Origin: Pseudomonas sp. RC10
GTDB taxonomy: Bacteria; Pseudomonadota; Gammaproteobacteria; Pseudomonadales; Pseudomonadaceae
NCBI RefSeq assembly: GCF_038397775.1
Contig: NZ_CP151650.1
Span: 3,348,001-3,412,000, forward strand
DNA: 64,000 bases
Direction: 5' to 3'
This document shows positions 25,164 to 33,748 of this stretch, in pieces (the first letter of the stretch is position 1; each line of letters opens with the position of its first letter). Below the pieces are notes generated by a model. The model was given only the letters and a program-made list of their open reading frames with translations. It made no database searches and was not told the DNA's origin. A program made the translations under genes and the position numbers.

Positions 25164-25490
25164 CTACCGCAACGCCGAATACGCCGTAGGCGTCATAAAC
25201 TGCACCTCAACCCGCTCCACGATAATCTTCTGCGCCTCCGTCGCATTGCGCTTCTCCACCCACTCCGGATCTGCTTGAAACGCATTCCACTTCGTCTCCC
25301 GCTCCGCTAGGCTCTCCCACTGCAACAGATACGTCAGCGACTGATTCGTCGGCCCCGACAGATTCGTCCAGAACCCGACCTGCTTGATCCCATACTTATC
25401 GAAAAACCCCAGCGTAATGCTGGTAAACCGGTCATGCAAAGCGGGCAAACGGCCGGGAGCACAGTGATAAGTGCGCAATTCAACAATCAT
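25164..25490 (-). CDS. NIPSNAP-family protein
   Basis: A 108-residue single-domain protein starting MIVELRTYHCAPGRLPALHD, with the family pattern GFWTNLSGPTNQSLTYLLQW and WNAFQADPEW. NIPSNAP domains are dimeric ferredoxin-like folds often found with catabolic dehydrogenases, but no defined reaction is known. It is divergent from the dehydrogenase operon at 25687 and shares a 196-bp promoter region containing the candidate operator at 25574. Confidence 0.88.
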   Translation of the reverse strand: MIVELRTYHCAPGRLPALHDRFTSITLGFFDKYGIKQVGFWTNLSGPTNQSLTYLLQWESLAERETKWNAFQADPEWVEKRNATEAQKIIVERVEVQFMTPTAYSALR

Positions 25491-25573
25491 TCTTCCTCTC
25501 CTGTTTAAGTGCTGCTGACAAAGACTGAAAGCAGGTGCCGCTGGTAAGAAACCGTAAATTAGCCTATTGACCG

Positions 25574-25585
25574 ATTGTATGACAG
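25574..25585. promoter_or_regulatory. Candidate FCD-GntR operator in divergent promoter
   Basis: ATTGTATGACAG lies between the NIPSNAP gene and the dehydrogenase-ALDH operon. It matches sites at 23824 (inverse) and 28060. Confidence 0.5.
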
Positions 25586-25686
25586 TCCTATAGTTTTATC
25601 TCACCTACTGGCCAATGTCATGCAGAACATTGCAGACACCGCCGCGACCCGAATTGACAAGAACATAAAAATCAAAGGGCACGAAC

Positions 25687-26568
25687 ATGACGCAACCCCA
25701 ACGTATCGGCTTTATCGGACTGGGCATGATGGGCACGCCCATGACCGCCTGCCTGGCCAAAGCCGGCTTTCAACTGTTCCTCGCCGACGCCGATGCCGGG
25801 CGCCTGCGTGATGTGCAGGCGACCCTCAACGCCAGCGCGCTGACCCCCGAAAACGCCCAGTCACTCGACATCCTCATCACCATGCTGCCGAACTCGAACA
25901 TTGTCGAGAACGTGTTGCTCGGCGAAGGCGGGTGGGCGGCATCCCTGGCGCCACAGGCCGTGGTGATCGACATGAGCTCTTCAGAGCCTGCCCGTTCCCG
26001 TGATCTTGGCCAGAAACTCAAGACCCTCAACCTTCAATACCTCGATGCCCCCGTTTCGGGCGGCGTGAAACGTGCCGTGGACGGCAGCCTGGCGATTCTG
26101 GTTGGCGGTAATGCCGAGGTCATGCAGCAATGCCGCCCGGTGCTTGACGCCATGGGCAAGAACATTCTGCACATCGGCGACGCCGGGTCGGGGCACGCCG
26201 CCAAGGCACTGAACAATTTCGTCTCGGCTGCGGGCCTGATGGCCACCGTCGAGGCGCTACACGTCGCCAAGCGCTTCGGCATCGACCCCGGCGTCATGGT
26301 CGATGTGCTCAATGCCTCCAGCGGTGGCAGCAACACCTCGTTGAACAAGGCCAAGCAATTCATGCTCAGCGGCACCTTCGGTTCGGGCTTCTCCATGCAG
26401 TTGATGAACAAGGACCTGAAGATCGCCAAGGGCCTGTCGGATGCGCTGGAGTATCCGATGATTTTCGGCCAGAGCGCGATCAAGGTCTGGAACGACGTGG
26501 CGCAGGATGCAACGCCGACCACCGACCACACCGAGATGTACCGCATGCTGGCCAAAGAAGGCGAGTGA
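25687..26568 (+). CDS. 3-Hydroxyisobutyrate dehydrogenase-family oxidoreductase (copy 1)
   Basis: A 293-residue beta-hydroxyacid dehydrogenase. The NAD motif is GFIGLGMMGTPM, the substrate motif DAPVSGGVKRA is near residue 120, and the catalytic Lys is in GSGHAAKALNNF. The family includes tartronate semialdehyde reductase, HIBADH and related enzymes. It is followed by an ALDH after 14 bp, an arrangement that would oxidise a beta-hydroxyacid or reduce a semialdehyde. Two paralogues lie at 29929 and 36749, so the cluster handles more than one such intermediate. The exact substrate is unknown. Confidence 0.88.
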   Translation: MTQPQRIGFIGLGMMGTPMTACLAKAGFQLFLADADAGRLRDVQATLNASALTPENAQSLDILITMLPNSNIVENVLLGEGGWAASLAPQAVVIDMSSSEPARSRDLGQKLKTLNLQYLDAPVSGGVKRAVDGSLAILVGGNAEVMQQCRPVLDAMGKNILHIGDAGSGHAAKALNNFVSAAGLMATVEALHVAKRFGIDPGVMVDVLNASSGGSNTSLNKAKQFMLSGTFGSGFSMQLMNKDLKIAKGLSDALEYPMIFGQSAIKVWNDVAQDATPTTDHTEMYRMLAKEGE

Positions 26569-26582
26569 AGGAGTCCGATTCC

Positions 26583-28010
26583 ATGTCAAACGCCGCCAAG
26601 TTTTACATCGACGGACGCTGGGTCGAACCCGCATCCCCTTCATGGTTCGACGTCATCGACCCGGCCACCGAGACCGTGGTCGAGCGCCTGGCGCTGGGCG
26701 ATGCCTCCGACGTTAACCGGGCCGTGGCTGCTGCTCGCAAGGCGTTACCCTATTACGCCCGGACTTCCGTTGCCGAGCGCATCGCGTTGCTGAAACGCGT
26801 CGTGTCGATCTATGAACGTCGTCAGGAAGAATTCGCCCAGGCCATGCGCATCGAGATGGGTTCGCCCATCACGTTTTCCCGCAAGTTCCAGGTGCCACGC
26901 GGCTGGCTGCACCTGAATCAACTGATCGAGGTGCTGCAACGCTTTCAGTTCGAAGAGGCTCAGGGCAGTACGCTGATTCGCCACGAACCGGTGGGTGTCT
27001 GTGGCCTGATCACGCCGTGGAACTGGCCGATCAACCAGATCGTGGTCAAGGTCGGTCCGGCCCTCGCGGCAGGCTGCACCATGGTGCTCAAGCCCAGTGA
27101 ATACTCGCCGTTGAGCAGCCTGCTGTTCGCCGAAGTTCTGGACGAGGCGGGCGTGCCACCGGGGGTGTTCAACCTGGTCAACGGTGACGGGCCGGGTGTC
27201 GGCGCGGCGCTGTCGGCCCACCCGGACATCGACATGCTGTCGTTCACTGGTTCAACCCGCGCCGGGGTGCTGGTGGCCAAATCCGCTGCTGACACCGTGA
27301 AGCGCGTGGCGCAGGAGTTGGGCGGCAAGTCAGCCAATATTCTGCTCGACGACGTCAATCTGCAGGATGCCGTGACTCGCGGTGTCGCCGCGTGTTTCAC
27401 CAACAGCGGCCAGTCCTGTTCGATCCCGACGCGCATGCTGATCCCGCGCAGCCTGATGGACGACGCGATCCAGATCGCCAGAACCGCCGCCGAAGGCTAC
27501 AGCGTTGGCGCGACGACGGACGAAAGCACGCAACTCGGCCCGCTGGTCAATCGCGCGCAATTCCGTCGGGTGCAGACGTTGATTCAAAGTGGCATCGACG
27601 AAGGCGCGCAATTGGTCACCGGGGGCGTTGGCCTGCCGAGCGGTATCGAGAAGGGCTACTACGCCAAGCCAACGGTGTTCGCTTACGTGGCATCGGGCAT
27701 GACCATCGCCCAGGAAGAGATCTTCGGGCCGGTGCTGTCGATGATCCCTTACGACAGCGAGGCCGATGCGATTGCCATCGCCAACGGCACCCACTACGGA
27801 CTGGCGGCGTACGTGCAATCCGGCGATCAGGAACGCGCCCGTCGCGTCGCCCGCCAATTGCAGGCCGGCAGCGTTCACCTGAACTATCCGCCCGCCGATT
27901 TCGCCGCGCCGTTTGGCGGGGTGAAGCGCTCCGGCAATGGCCGCGAATGGGGCGAATACGGCTTGCGCGAGTACTTGGAAGTCAAATCATTGGTGGGCTA
28001 CGGCAACTGA
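26583..28010 (+). CDS. Aldehyde dehydrogenase family protein
   Basis: A 475-residue NAD(P)-dependent ALDH. It carries the TPWNWPINQ motif, KPSEYSPLSS, the NAD-site FTGSTRAG, the general base Glu in AQELGGKSA, the catalytic Cys in NSGQSCSIPTRM, and EEIFGPVLS. ATG 26583 is chosen because it gives the normal N-terminus MSNAAKFYIDGRW after GAAGGAGTCCGATTCC. It is co-transcribed with the dehydrogenase upstream. The substrate is unassigned. Confidence 0.93.
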   Translation: MSNAAKFYIDGRWVEPASPSWFDVIDPATETVVERLALGDASDVNRAVAAARKALPYYARTSVAERIALLKRVVSIYERRQEEFAQAMRIEMGSPITFSRKFQVPRGWLHLNQLIEVLQRFQFEEAQGSTLIRHEPVGVCGLITPWNWPINQIVVKVGPALAAGCTMVLKPSEYSPLSSLLFAEVLDEAGVPPGVFNLVNGDGPGVGAALSAHPDIDMLSFTGSTRAGVLVAKSAADTVKRVAQELGGKSANILLDDVNLQDAVTRGVAACFTNSGQSCSIPTRMLIPRSLMDDAIQIARTAAEGYSVGATTDESTQLGPLVNRAQFRRVQTLIQSGIDEGAQLVTGGVGLPSGIEKGYYAKPTVFAYVASGMTIAQEEIFGPVLSMIPYDSEADAIAIANGTHYGLAAYVQSGDQERARRVARQLQAGSVHLNYPPADFAAPFGGVKRSGNGREWGEYGLREYLEVKSLVGYGN

Positions 28011-28059
28011 GTCGCTACGGGGATTCAGGCCCAAGGCTCAAAAAAATTTGCCCGTTTCA

Positions 28060-28071
28060 ACTGTATGACAA
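28060..28071. promoter_or_regulatory. Candidate FCD-GntR operator before the CMD gene
   Basis: ACTGTATGACAA, about 30 bp before ATG 28104, shares TGTATGACA with the site at 25574. It suggests a second transcription unit in the same regulon. Confidence 0.45.
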
Positions 28072-28103
28072 TCAGTCGATCGTACGAATAAGGTGATCAC
28101 AAC

Positions 28104-28499
28104 ATGAGTGACAACGAACGCTTCAACCAAGGTTTCAACAATCGCAAAGAAGTGCTGGGCGACCGCCATGTCGAGAAGTCCTGGGCCGCCGCCGATGACT
28201 TCAACCGGCCGATGCAGAAGATGGTCACGGAAGTCTGCTGGGGCGAGATCTGGGGCGACCCGACGCTCTCGTTCAAGACCCGCAGCATCATCAACATCGC
28301 CATGCTCACCGCCATGAGCCAGCACCATGAACTGGGCATTCACATACGCGGCGCGCTGCGCAATGGCGTGACCCAGGACGAGATTCGCGCCGTGCTGATG
28401 CAGGCGGCGGTGTACTGCGGCGCGCCGTTGGGCCTGGCGGCCTTCCGCGTGGCGTCCGAAGCGATCAAGGCCTTCGAGGCTGAAACCGCTGCCAACTGA
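28104..28499 (+). CDS. Carboxymuconolactone decarboxylase-family protein (PcaC-like)
   Basis: A 131-residue alpha-helical protein with the CMD/AhpD fold: SIINIAMLTAMSQHHELGIH, GALRNGVTQDEIRAVLMQAA, then VYCGAPLGLAAF. Classical PcaC decarboxylates gamma-carboxymuconolactone, but no other protocatechuate-pathway gene is present here, so a different decarboxylation or peroxidase-like role is possible. It is the first gene after the 28060 operator and precedes an MFS transporter. Confidence 0.85.
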   Translation: MSDNERFNQGFNNRKEVLGDRHVEKSWAAADDFNRPMQKMVTEVCWGEIWGDPTLSFKTRSIINIAMLTAMSQHHELGIHIRGALRNGVTQDEIRAVLMQAAVYCGAPLGLAAFRVASEAIKAFEAETAAN

Positions 28500-28554
28500 A
28501 TGCTCCAACCTCCACCTCAATGCATGCGTCTCACAATAACTATAAGGAAACGCC

Positions 28555-29895
28555 ATGAGCACATACGCCCCAGCCAGCTCGGCGGCTGAAACCGAACAGT
28601 CGATCGAGAAGAAGAGAAGGAACGCCATCAAGGGCGCGTTTTTCTCCGAATACATCGACATGTTCGACATCTACTTGCCGGTGGTGGTGTTGTCCCCGGT
28701 GCTGTTCTTCTTCCAACCTGCGCAACTGTCGCCCGGCATGGCCGCGATTCTCGCCTCGCTGGTGTTCATCACCACGCTGCTGGGCCGTCCCATCGGCGCC
28801 TTGCTGTTCGGCATGATCGCCGACAAGACCGGTCGCCGCATGGCCTCGATCTACTCGGTGTCCGGCTTCGGCGTGGTCACGTTGCTGATCGCCTTGCTAC
28901 CGGGCTACGAGACCATCGGCATCGCCTCGTATTGGCTGCTGGTGCTGTTGCGCTTCGTCGACGGGATCTTCCTTGGCGGCGGCTACACCGGCGCGATGCC
29001 CTTGGCCATTGAATATTCGAAGAAGCACCAGCGCGGCTTCGTCGGCGGCTTGATCATCGCCGGGTTCCCGCTGGCCTACGTCTCCATCAACCTGGTGGCG
29101 ATGCTGATGTTCATGCTGTTCCCCCTCGACGGCCCCGGTTCGCCGTACGTGGTATGGGGCTGGCGCATTCCGTTCGTGATTGGCGCGGTGCTGGCCGGTG
29201 TGCTCGCGCTGTACTACGTGTACGCCGTGTCGGAATCGGAAATCTGGGAAAGCGAAACCGGCAACAAACCCCGCGAGAAGCTGCCGCTCACTGACCTGAT
29301 CCGAGGCAAAAGCGGCCGCAACTTGCTGCAAGTGTTGCTGATGATGACCGGCTTCTGGCTGACCCAAAACATCATCACCATCTTCCTGCCCACCGGGTTG
29401 CTGCGGAACACCTTGCACCTTTCGGGGCTTGAGGTGACCGGTACGCTGCTGATCGCCTATTCGATCCTGTTTTTCAGCTACATCGCCTCGGGCATGATCG
29501 GTCAGAAAATCGGCCGTCGTCGCTTCTTCATTGTGCTCGGCCCGATCATCGCCACTGTGGGCGCCGCGATCATGTACGTGCTGGCTAACGTTCAGGACCT
29601 GAGTCTGCCGGTGATCATCACCCTGGTCTGCGTGCTGTCGGTGCTGGTGACCGCACCGTGGGGCGTGATCGTGACCTACATCAACGAGCGTTTCGTGACC
29701 GACGTGCGCGCCACCGGCTTCGGTGTCGGCTTCAGCCTGTCGGTGATCATCCCGTCGTTCTACGCCTTTTACATGGCCTGGCTGGGCGAATTCATGCCGT
29801 TCACCGTGACCCCGGCCGTGCTGCTGGTGATCGGCGGCGTGATCGCCACCATCGGCGCCTACATGGGGCCGGAAACCAAAGACGTGGATTTCTAG
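28555..29895 (+). CDS. MFS transporter, metabolite:H+ symporter type (copy 1)
   Basis: A 446-residue inner-membrane protein with about 12 hydrophobic helices. The loop 2-3 motif is GMIADKTGRRMASI, and RFVDGIFLGGGYTGAMPLAI is in the fourth helix region. The type resembles metabolite:proton symporters that import aromatic or organic acids. ATAAGGAAACGCC precedes ATG 28555. It lies within the catabolic run and probably imports the pathway substrate. Confidence 0.88.
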   Translation: MSTYAPASSAAETEQSIEKKRRNAIKGAFFSEYIDMFDIYLPVVVLSPVLFFFQPAQLSPGMAAILASLVFITTLLGRPIGALLFGMIADKTGRRMASIYSVSGFGVVTLLIALLPGYETIGIASYWLLVLLRFVDGIFLGGGYTGAMPLAIEYSKKHQRGFVGGLIIAGFPLAYVSINLVAMLMFMLFPLDGPGSPYVVWGWRIPFVIGAVLAGVLALYYVYAVSESEIWESETGNKPREKLPLTDLIRGKSGRNLLQVLLMMTGFWLTQNIITIFLPTGLLRNTLHLSGLEVTGTLLIAYSILFFSYIASGMIGQKIGRRRFFIVLGPIIATVGAAIMYVLANVQDLSLPVIITLVCVLSVLVTAPWGVIVTYINERFVTDVRATGFGVGFSLSVIIPSFYAFYMAWLGEFMPFTVTPAVLLVIGGVIATIGAYMGPETKDVDF

Positions 29896-29928
29896 GATTC
29901 ACAGCCCCCGTGGCTGAGGAGAGCAGTC

Positions 29929-30849
29929 GTGAATAGCAAAACTGTGGGTTTCATTGGCTTGGGCAACATGGGCGGGCGCATGACGCGCTGCCTGGTGAAC
30001 GCCGGGTTGAACGTGCTCGGTTATGACACCGACGCTGAGCGGGTCAAGGCGGCCGGGGCGCAGGCGGCGAAGTCCATCGCCGACGTGGCGTCCGAAGCAG
30101 GCGTGGTGCTGCTGTCGTTGCCTGACAGCAAAGTGGTGGAGGCGGTCGTCGAAGGGCCAAACGGTCTGTTGGCGCACTGCCGCGAAGGGCAGGTTGTCGT
30201 TGATCTGAGCACGGCGGCGGCGAGTTCGACCATTCGCCTGCATGGCCTGTTTGCCGAGCGCGGTGTGCAGTACGTCGACGCCGGGATTTCCGGCGGCGCG
30301 GCGGCGGCGGAGAAGGGCGCGCTGACCCTGATGGTCGGGGGCGATGCCGCGACGGTGGACGCCCTGGCCTGGGTGTTCGAACCCATCGCCAGCAAGGTGT
30401 TTCTGATGGGCGAGAGCGGCGCCGGGCACACCACCAAACTGCTGAATAATTTCCTCAACGCGGTGAGCCTCGCGGCCACCGCCGAGGTGATGGTGGCGGG
30501 CAAGAAAGCGGGCCTCGATCTGCATCGTTTGCTGGACGTGCTGAACAGCAGCAGCGGGGTGAACTTCGCCACGCAGAACCGTTTCCCCCACATCGTCGAC
30601 GGCAATTACCTGGAAGGCGGCCTGACCGGCAAATTGATGAGCAAGGACGTGGTGCTGTACCTCGACCGCGTGCGCGAACTGGGCGTCGCGTCCCTCAATG
30701 CATCGGGGCCGCTGGCCAGTTTCGGCCTGCAAACGGCGCTGGGTTACGGCGACCTGATCAGCAACCGAGTGGTGGACGCCATCGGCGACATGTCTGGTGG
30801 GGTGCGTCTGCACGAATCGGCCAAAGGCAAGACAGGAGAGAAGGCATGA
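29929..30849 (+). CDS. 3-Hydroxyisobutyrate dehydrogenase-family oxidoreductase (copy 2)
   Basis: A 306-residue beta-hydroxyacid dehydrogenase starting at GTG 29929 after TGAGGAGAGCAGTC. It has GFIGLGNMGGRM, DAGISGGAAAAEKG (a variant of the usual DAPVSGG) and catalytic Lys in GAGHTTKLLNNFL. The change from DAPVSGG to DAGISGG suggests a substrate different from copies 1 and 3. Its stop overlaps the cupin start by 4 bp. Confidence 0.87.
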   Translation: MNSKTVGFIGLGNMGGRMTRCLVNAGLNVLGYDTDAERVKAAGAQAAKSIADVASEAGVVLLSLPDSKVVEAVVEGPNGLLAHCREGQVVVDLSTAAASSTIRLHGLFAERGVQYVDAGISGGAAAAEKGALTLMVGGDAATVDALAWVFEPIASKVFLMGESGAGHTTKLLNNFLNAVSLAATAEVMVAGKKAGLDLHRLLDVLNSSSGVNFATQNRFPHIVDGNYLEGGLTGKLMSKDVVLYLDRVRELGVASLNASGPLASFGLQTALGYGDLISNRVVDAIGDMSGGVRLHESAKGKTGEKA

Positions 30850-31235
30850 AGGTTTTTCACGGCGCCGTCGAAGGCGCGATTTCAGAGCAACGTGGCGCGA
30901 CGTTCACTGGCGTGGTCTGGGCCGACCCGGTGATGCCGACCACCGATGGCGTGACCATCAACAACGTGTCGTTCAACCCCGGCGCCCGCACGTTCTGGCA
31001 TCACCATGAGGTCGGGCAGGTGCTGTACGTGACGGCGGGCAGCGGCTGGATTTGCCTGGAAGGCAGCGACCCACAGCCGATCCGTCAGGGCGACACGGTG
31101 TGGATCGGCCCGAACGAACGGCATTGGCACGGCGCGAATACCAAGAACTTCATGGTCCACACCGCGACCTCCATCGGCAAGACCGTGTGGCAGGAAGCCG
31201 TGGCGGATGAGGATTATTTGCGGTCTGCGGATTGA
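30846..31235 (+). CDS. Cupin-domain protein
   Basis: A 129-residue single cupin barrel. The metal-binding motif is WHHHEVGQVLYVTAGSGW (His-x-His ... Glu), with the second motif DTVWIGPNERHWHGA containing the distal His. Cupins of this size act as small isomerases, decarboxylases or dioxygenases. It is translationally coupled to dehydrogenase copy 2. No reaction can be assigned. Confidence 0.87.
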   Translation: MKVFHGAVEGAISEQRGATFTGVVWADPVMPTTDGVTINNVSFNPGARTFWHHHEVGQVLYVTAGSGWICLEGSDPQPIRQGDTVWIGPNERHWHGANTKNFMVHTATSIGKTVWQEAVADEDYLRSAD

Positions 31236-31255
31236 TCCCAGACGCCGTTATTCCC

Positions 31256-31347
31256 CTGTAGGAGCGAATTCATTCGCGATGCAATGTTTCAGGCGCCGCA
31301 TGTGTATCGATCATGCGGCCCCATCGCGAATAAATTCGCTCCCACAG
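31256..31347. repeat. REP inverted pair (REPIN)
   Basis: CTGTAGGAGCGAATTCATTC ... GAATAAATTCGCTCCCACAG with the centre GCGCCGCATGTGTATCGATC. It is almost duplicated at 31390-31481. Confidence 0.85.
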
Positions 31348-31389
31348 GTTATGGCGGTCTGACGATAGATCCAAAACGCCGTTATTCCT

Positions 31390-31481
31390 CTGTAGGAGCG
31401 AATTCATTCGCGATGCAATGTTTCAGGCGCCACATGTGTGTCGATCATGCGGCCCCATCGCGAATGAATTCGCTCCTACAG
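31390..31481. repeat. REP inverted pair (REPIN), near-duplicate of preceding
   Basis: Same arms and nearly the same centre as 31256-31347. The flanking GACGCCGTTATTCC / AACGCCGTTATTCC also repeats, so a unit of about 134 bp was tandemly duplicated. Confidence 0.85.
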
Positions 31482-31517
31482 GTCTTGCAACGATCCCCAC
31501 TGTTGACGAGGAAAACC

Positions 31518-32282
31518 ATGAGCCTCACCGAAAAACAACAACAGGCCAAAACCGCGTTTACGCGACATGGCACGTGGAATGAAGGCTGGGACAGTCTGTT
31601 GCGTCTGGACCCCGGTTTTGTCGAGGCGTATGCGAATTTTGCGTCGGTACCGTGGCAGAACAATCACCTGCCGAACAAGGTCAAGTGCTTCATCGCGCTG
31701 GTCGCCAGTGCCAACGCCACGCACCTGTTTCAGCCCGGTATTGAGGAACACATTCAGGCTGCGCTCAAGCACGGCGCCACCCGCGAGGAACTGACCGAAG
31801 TGCTGGAGCTGATCAGCACCGTCGGCATTCACGCGTCCAACGTCGGTGTTCCGGTGTTGCTGGAAGTGCTGGAAGAAGAGGGCATGCGCAATGGTCCTGA
31901 ACCCCTCGACGCCCGGCGCGAGGCGCTAAAGGCCAGCTTCATCGAGAACCGTGGCTACTGGCATCCGTCTTGGGAAGGGCTGCTGGAGCTGGACCCCGAG
32001 ATGTTCGAGACCTACGTCGAATTTTCGTCGGTGCCGTGGCGCACCGGCGTGCTGGAACCCAAGGTCAAGGAATTGATGTATTGCGCGTTCGACGCTGCTG
32101 CCACGCACCTCTACGTGCCGGGCCTCAAGCTGCACATGCGCAATGCCCTGCGTTACGGCGCGACCAAGGAAGAGATCATGGAAATGCTGGAGATCGTCAG
32201 CGTGATCGGCATCCACGGTGCGCAAATGGCCGCGCCGATCCTGGAGCAGGCACTCAACGCGAGGGCCCGCGACGCCCGATGA
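31518..32282 (+). CDS. Tandem carboxymuconolactone decarboxylase-domain protein
   Basis: A 254-residue protein built from two similar halves. Half 1 (about 40-120) has NKVKCFIALVASANATHLFQ and GATREELTEVLELISTVGIH; half 2 (about 160-250) has PKVKELMYCAFDAAATHLYV and GATKEEIMEMLEIVSVIGIH. The close match between the halves shows an internal duplication of a CMD domain. ATG 31518 follows GACGAGGAAAACC; the longer frame from 31284 runs through REP DNA and is rejected. It leads the transcription unit that continues with the second MFS gene. The reaction is unknown. Confidence 0.87.
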   Translation: MSLTEKQQQAKTAFTRHGTWNEGWDSLLRLDPGFVEAYANFASVPWQNNHLPNKVKCFIALVASANATHLFQPGIEEHIQAALKHGATREELTEVLELISTVGIHASNVGVPVLLEVLEEEGMRNGPEPLDARREALKASFIENRGYWHPSWEGLLELDPEMFETYVEFSSVPWRTGVLEPKVKELMYCAFDAAATHLYVPGLKLHMRNALRYGATKEEIMEMLEIVSVIGIHGAQMAAPILEQALNARARDAR

Positions 32283-32329
32283 CGCCGCTGCTCCCAAGAT
32301 TCCTATAACAATAACGATGAGGAACACAC

Positions 32330-33721
32330 ATGAACGCAGCAGCCAGCATTGGCGCGCGCCTGGACCGGTTATCGCTTTCGGGCTTTCACTACCGTCTGCT
32401 CGGCCTGATCGCCGCCGGGATGTTTTTCGACTCCTTCGACATCTACATCGCCGGGTCGGTACTCGCCGCGTTGATCAACAGCCATGAATCCACACTGGCA
32501 CTGAACGCGACATTCGTCTCGGTGACCTTCATCGGCATGATGTCCGGCGCATGGCTGTCCGGCGTGTTGGGCGACCGCTACGGACGACGCTTCACCTACC
32601 AGTTCAACCTCGGGATCTACGGCTTCGCGTCGATTGCCGCCGCGCTGTCCCCCAACATGTACTGGCTGATCTTCTTCCGGTTGGTGATGGGCGTCGGCAT
32701 GGGCGCCGAGATCGTCGTCGGCTATGGCACCTTGAGCGAATTCATCCCCGCCGCTTGGCGCGGGCGCTTCGGCACCATCCTCAACCTGATCATCAACACC
32801 TCGCTGTTTCTCGCGGCCTTCCTCGGCTGGCTGATCATCCCGCGCTTCGGCTGGCGCTGGATGTTTGCCATCGCGGGCGTGGGCGCGCTGATCGTCTGGT
32901 TCCTGCGGAAGAACATGCCGGAATCGCCACGCTGGTTGGCGTCCCAAGGGCGTCAGGAAGAGGCCGAGAAGATCGTGGCGAATATCGAAAGCCGCTGCGG
33001 CGTCGAGCCTGGCAGTGCCGTGCCGGTGACGATCACGGCGCGCGACGACACACCGCCCGCCCGGATTCGCGACCTGTTTTCCCGCCGCCTGCTGACCCGC
33101 ACCATCACCGGCATCACCGTGCTGGTGGCGTTGTTCACCGTTAACTACGCTTTCGTCAGCTGGATTCCGACCTTTCTGGTGCAGCAGGGCCATAGCGTCT
33201 CCAACTCCCTGGGGCTGACCACCCTGATGTTCGCCGGAGGGCCGCTGGGGTCGTTGATTGCCTTCGCCTTGGCAGAACGGCTGGGACGCAAATGGGGCAT
33301 CGTGCTGTTCTCGCTGGTGGGCATCGGTTTTGGCGTGAGCTACCCCTTCGCCGAGACCGAAACCGCGATCATCGCCGCCGGCTTCGCGATCACCGCGTGC
33401 ATCTACGTGCTGTCGTCGTTGAGCGTGGCGAGTTACGTGCCTGAGCTGTTCCCGACCGAACTGCGCTTGCGCGGTGCCGGGTTGTGCAATGCCATCGGGC
33501 GTGGCGTGAACATCCTCGTGCCTTATGCCATCGCATCGGTGTTCGCCGGTTTCGGCATCGTCGGCGTGATCTCGCTGATCGTCGGCACGCTGCTGTTGCA
33601 AGCCATCATCGTCGGCTCGATCGGCCCGGAAACCAAGAACCGATCACTGGAAGACATCGCCGTGGCGCCGCTGCCGGTGGTGGCAGCGGGGCAAGAAAAG
33701 CCTCACGAAATCAAGACCTGA
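32330..33721 (+). CDS. MFS transporter, organic-acid/sugar porter type (copy 2)
   Basis: A 463-residue inner-membrane protein with 12 hydrophobic segments. Motifs are GVLGDRYGRRFTYQFN (loop 2-3), FFRLVMGVGMGAEIVVGYG, and PESPRWL before the central loop, as in AAHS or sugar-porter transporters. It is in line with the tandem CMD gene (47-bp gap) and the MBL hydrolase gene (27-bp gap). It is a second importer in the same cluster, perhaps for a different pathway entry compound. Confidence 0.88.
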   Translation: MNAAASIGARLDRLSLSGFHYRLLGLIAAGMFFDSFDIYIAGSVLAALINSHESTLALNATFVSVTFIGMMSGAWLSGVLGDRYGRRFTYQFNLGIYGFASIAAALSPNMYWLIFFRLVMGVGMGAEIVVGYGTLSEFIPAAWRGRFGTILNLIINTSLFLAAFLGWLIIPRFGWRWMFAIAGVGALIVWFLRKNMPESPRWLASQGRQEEAEKIVANIESRCGVEPGSAVPVTITARDDTPPARIRDLFSRRLLTRTITGITVLVALFTVNYAFVSWIPTFLVQQGHSVSNSLGLTTLMFAGGPLGSLIAFALAERLGRKWGIVLFSLVGIGFGVSYPFAETETAIIAAGFAITACIYVLSSLSVASYVPELFPTELRLRGAGLCNAIGRGVNILVPYAIASVFAGFGIVGVISLIVGTLLLQAIIVGSIGPETKNRSLEDIAVAPLPVVAAGQEKPHEIKT

Positions 33722-33748
33722 AGACCGACCCTATCTGGAGTTTTTCCC

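Noticed and set aside
32369..33601. 410-codon minus-strand open frame opposite MFS copy 2
   Set aside because: Very Gln/His/Arg/Asp-rich translation without hydrophobic core; shadow of the transporter gene.
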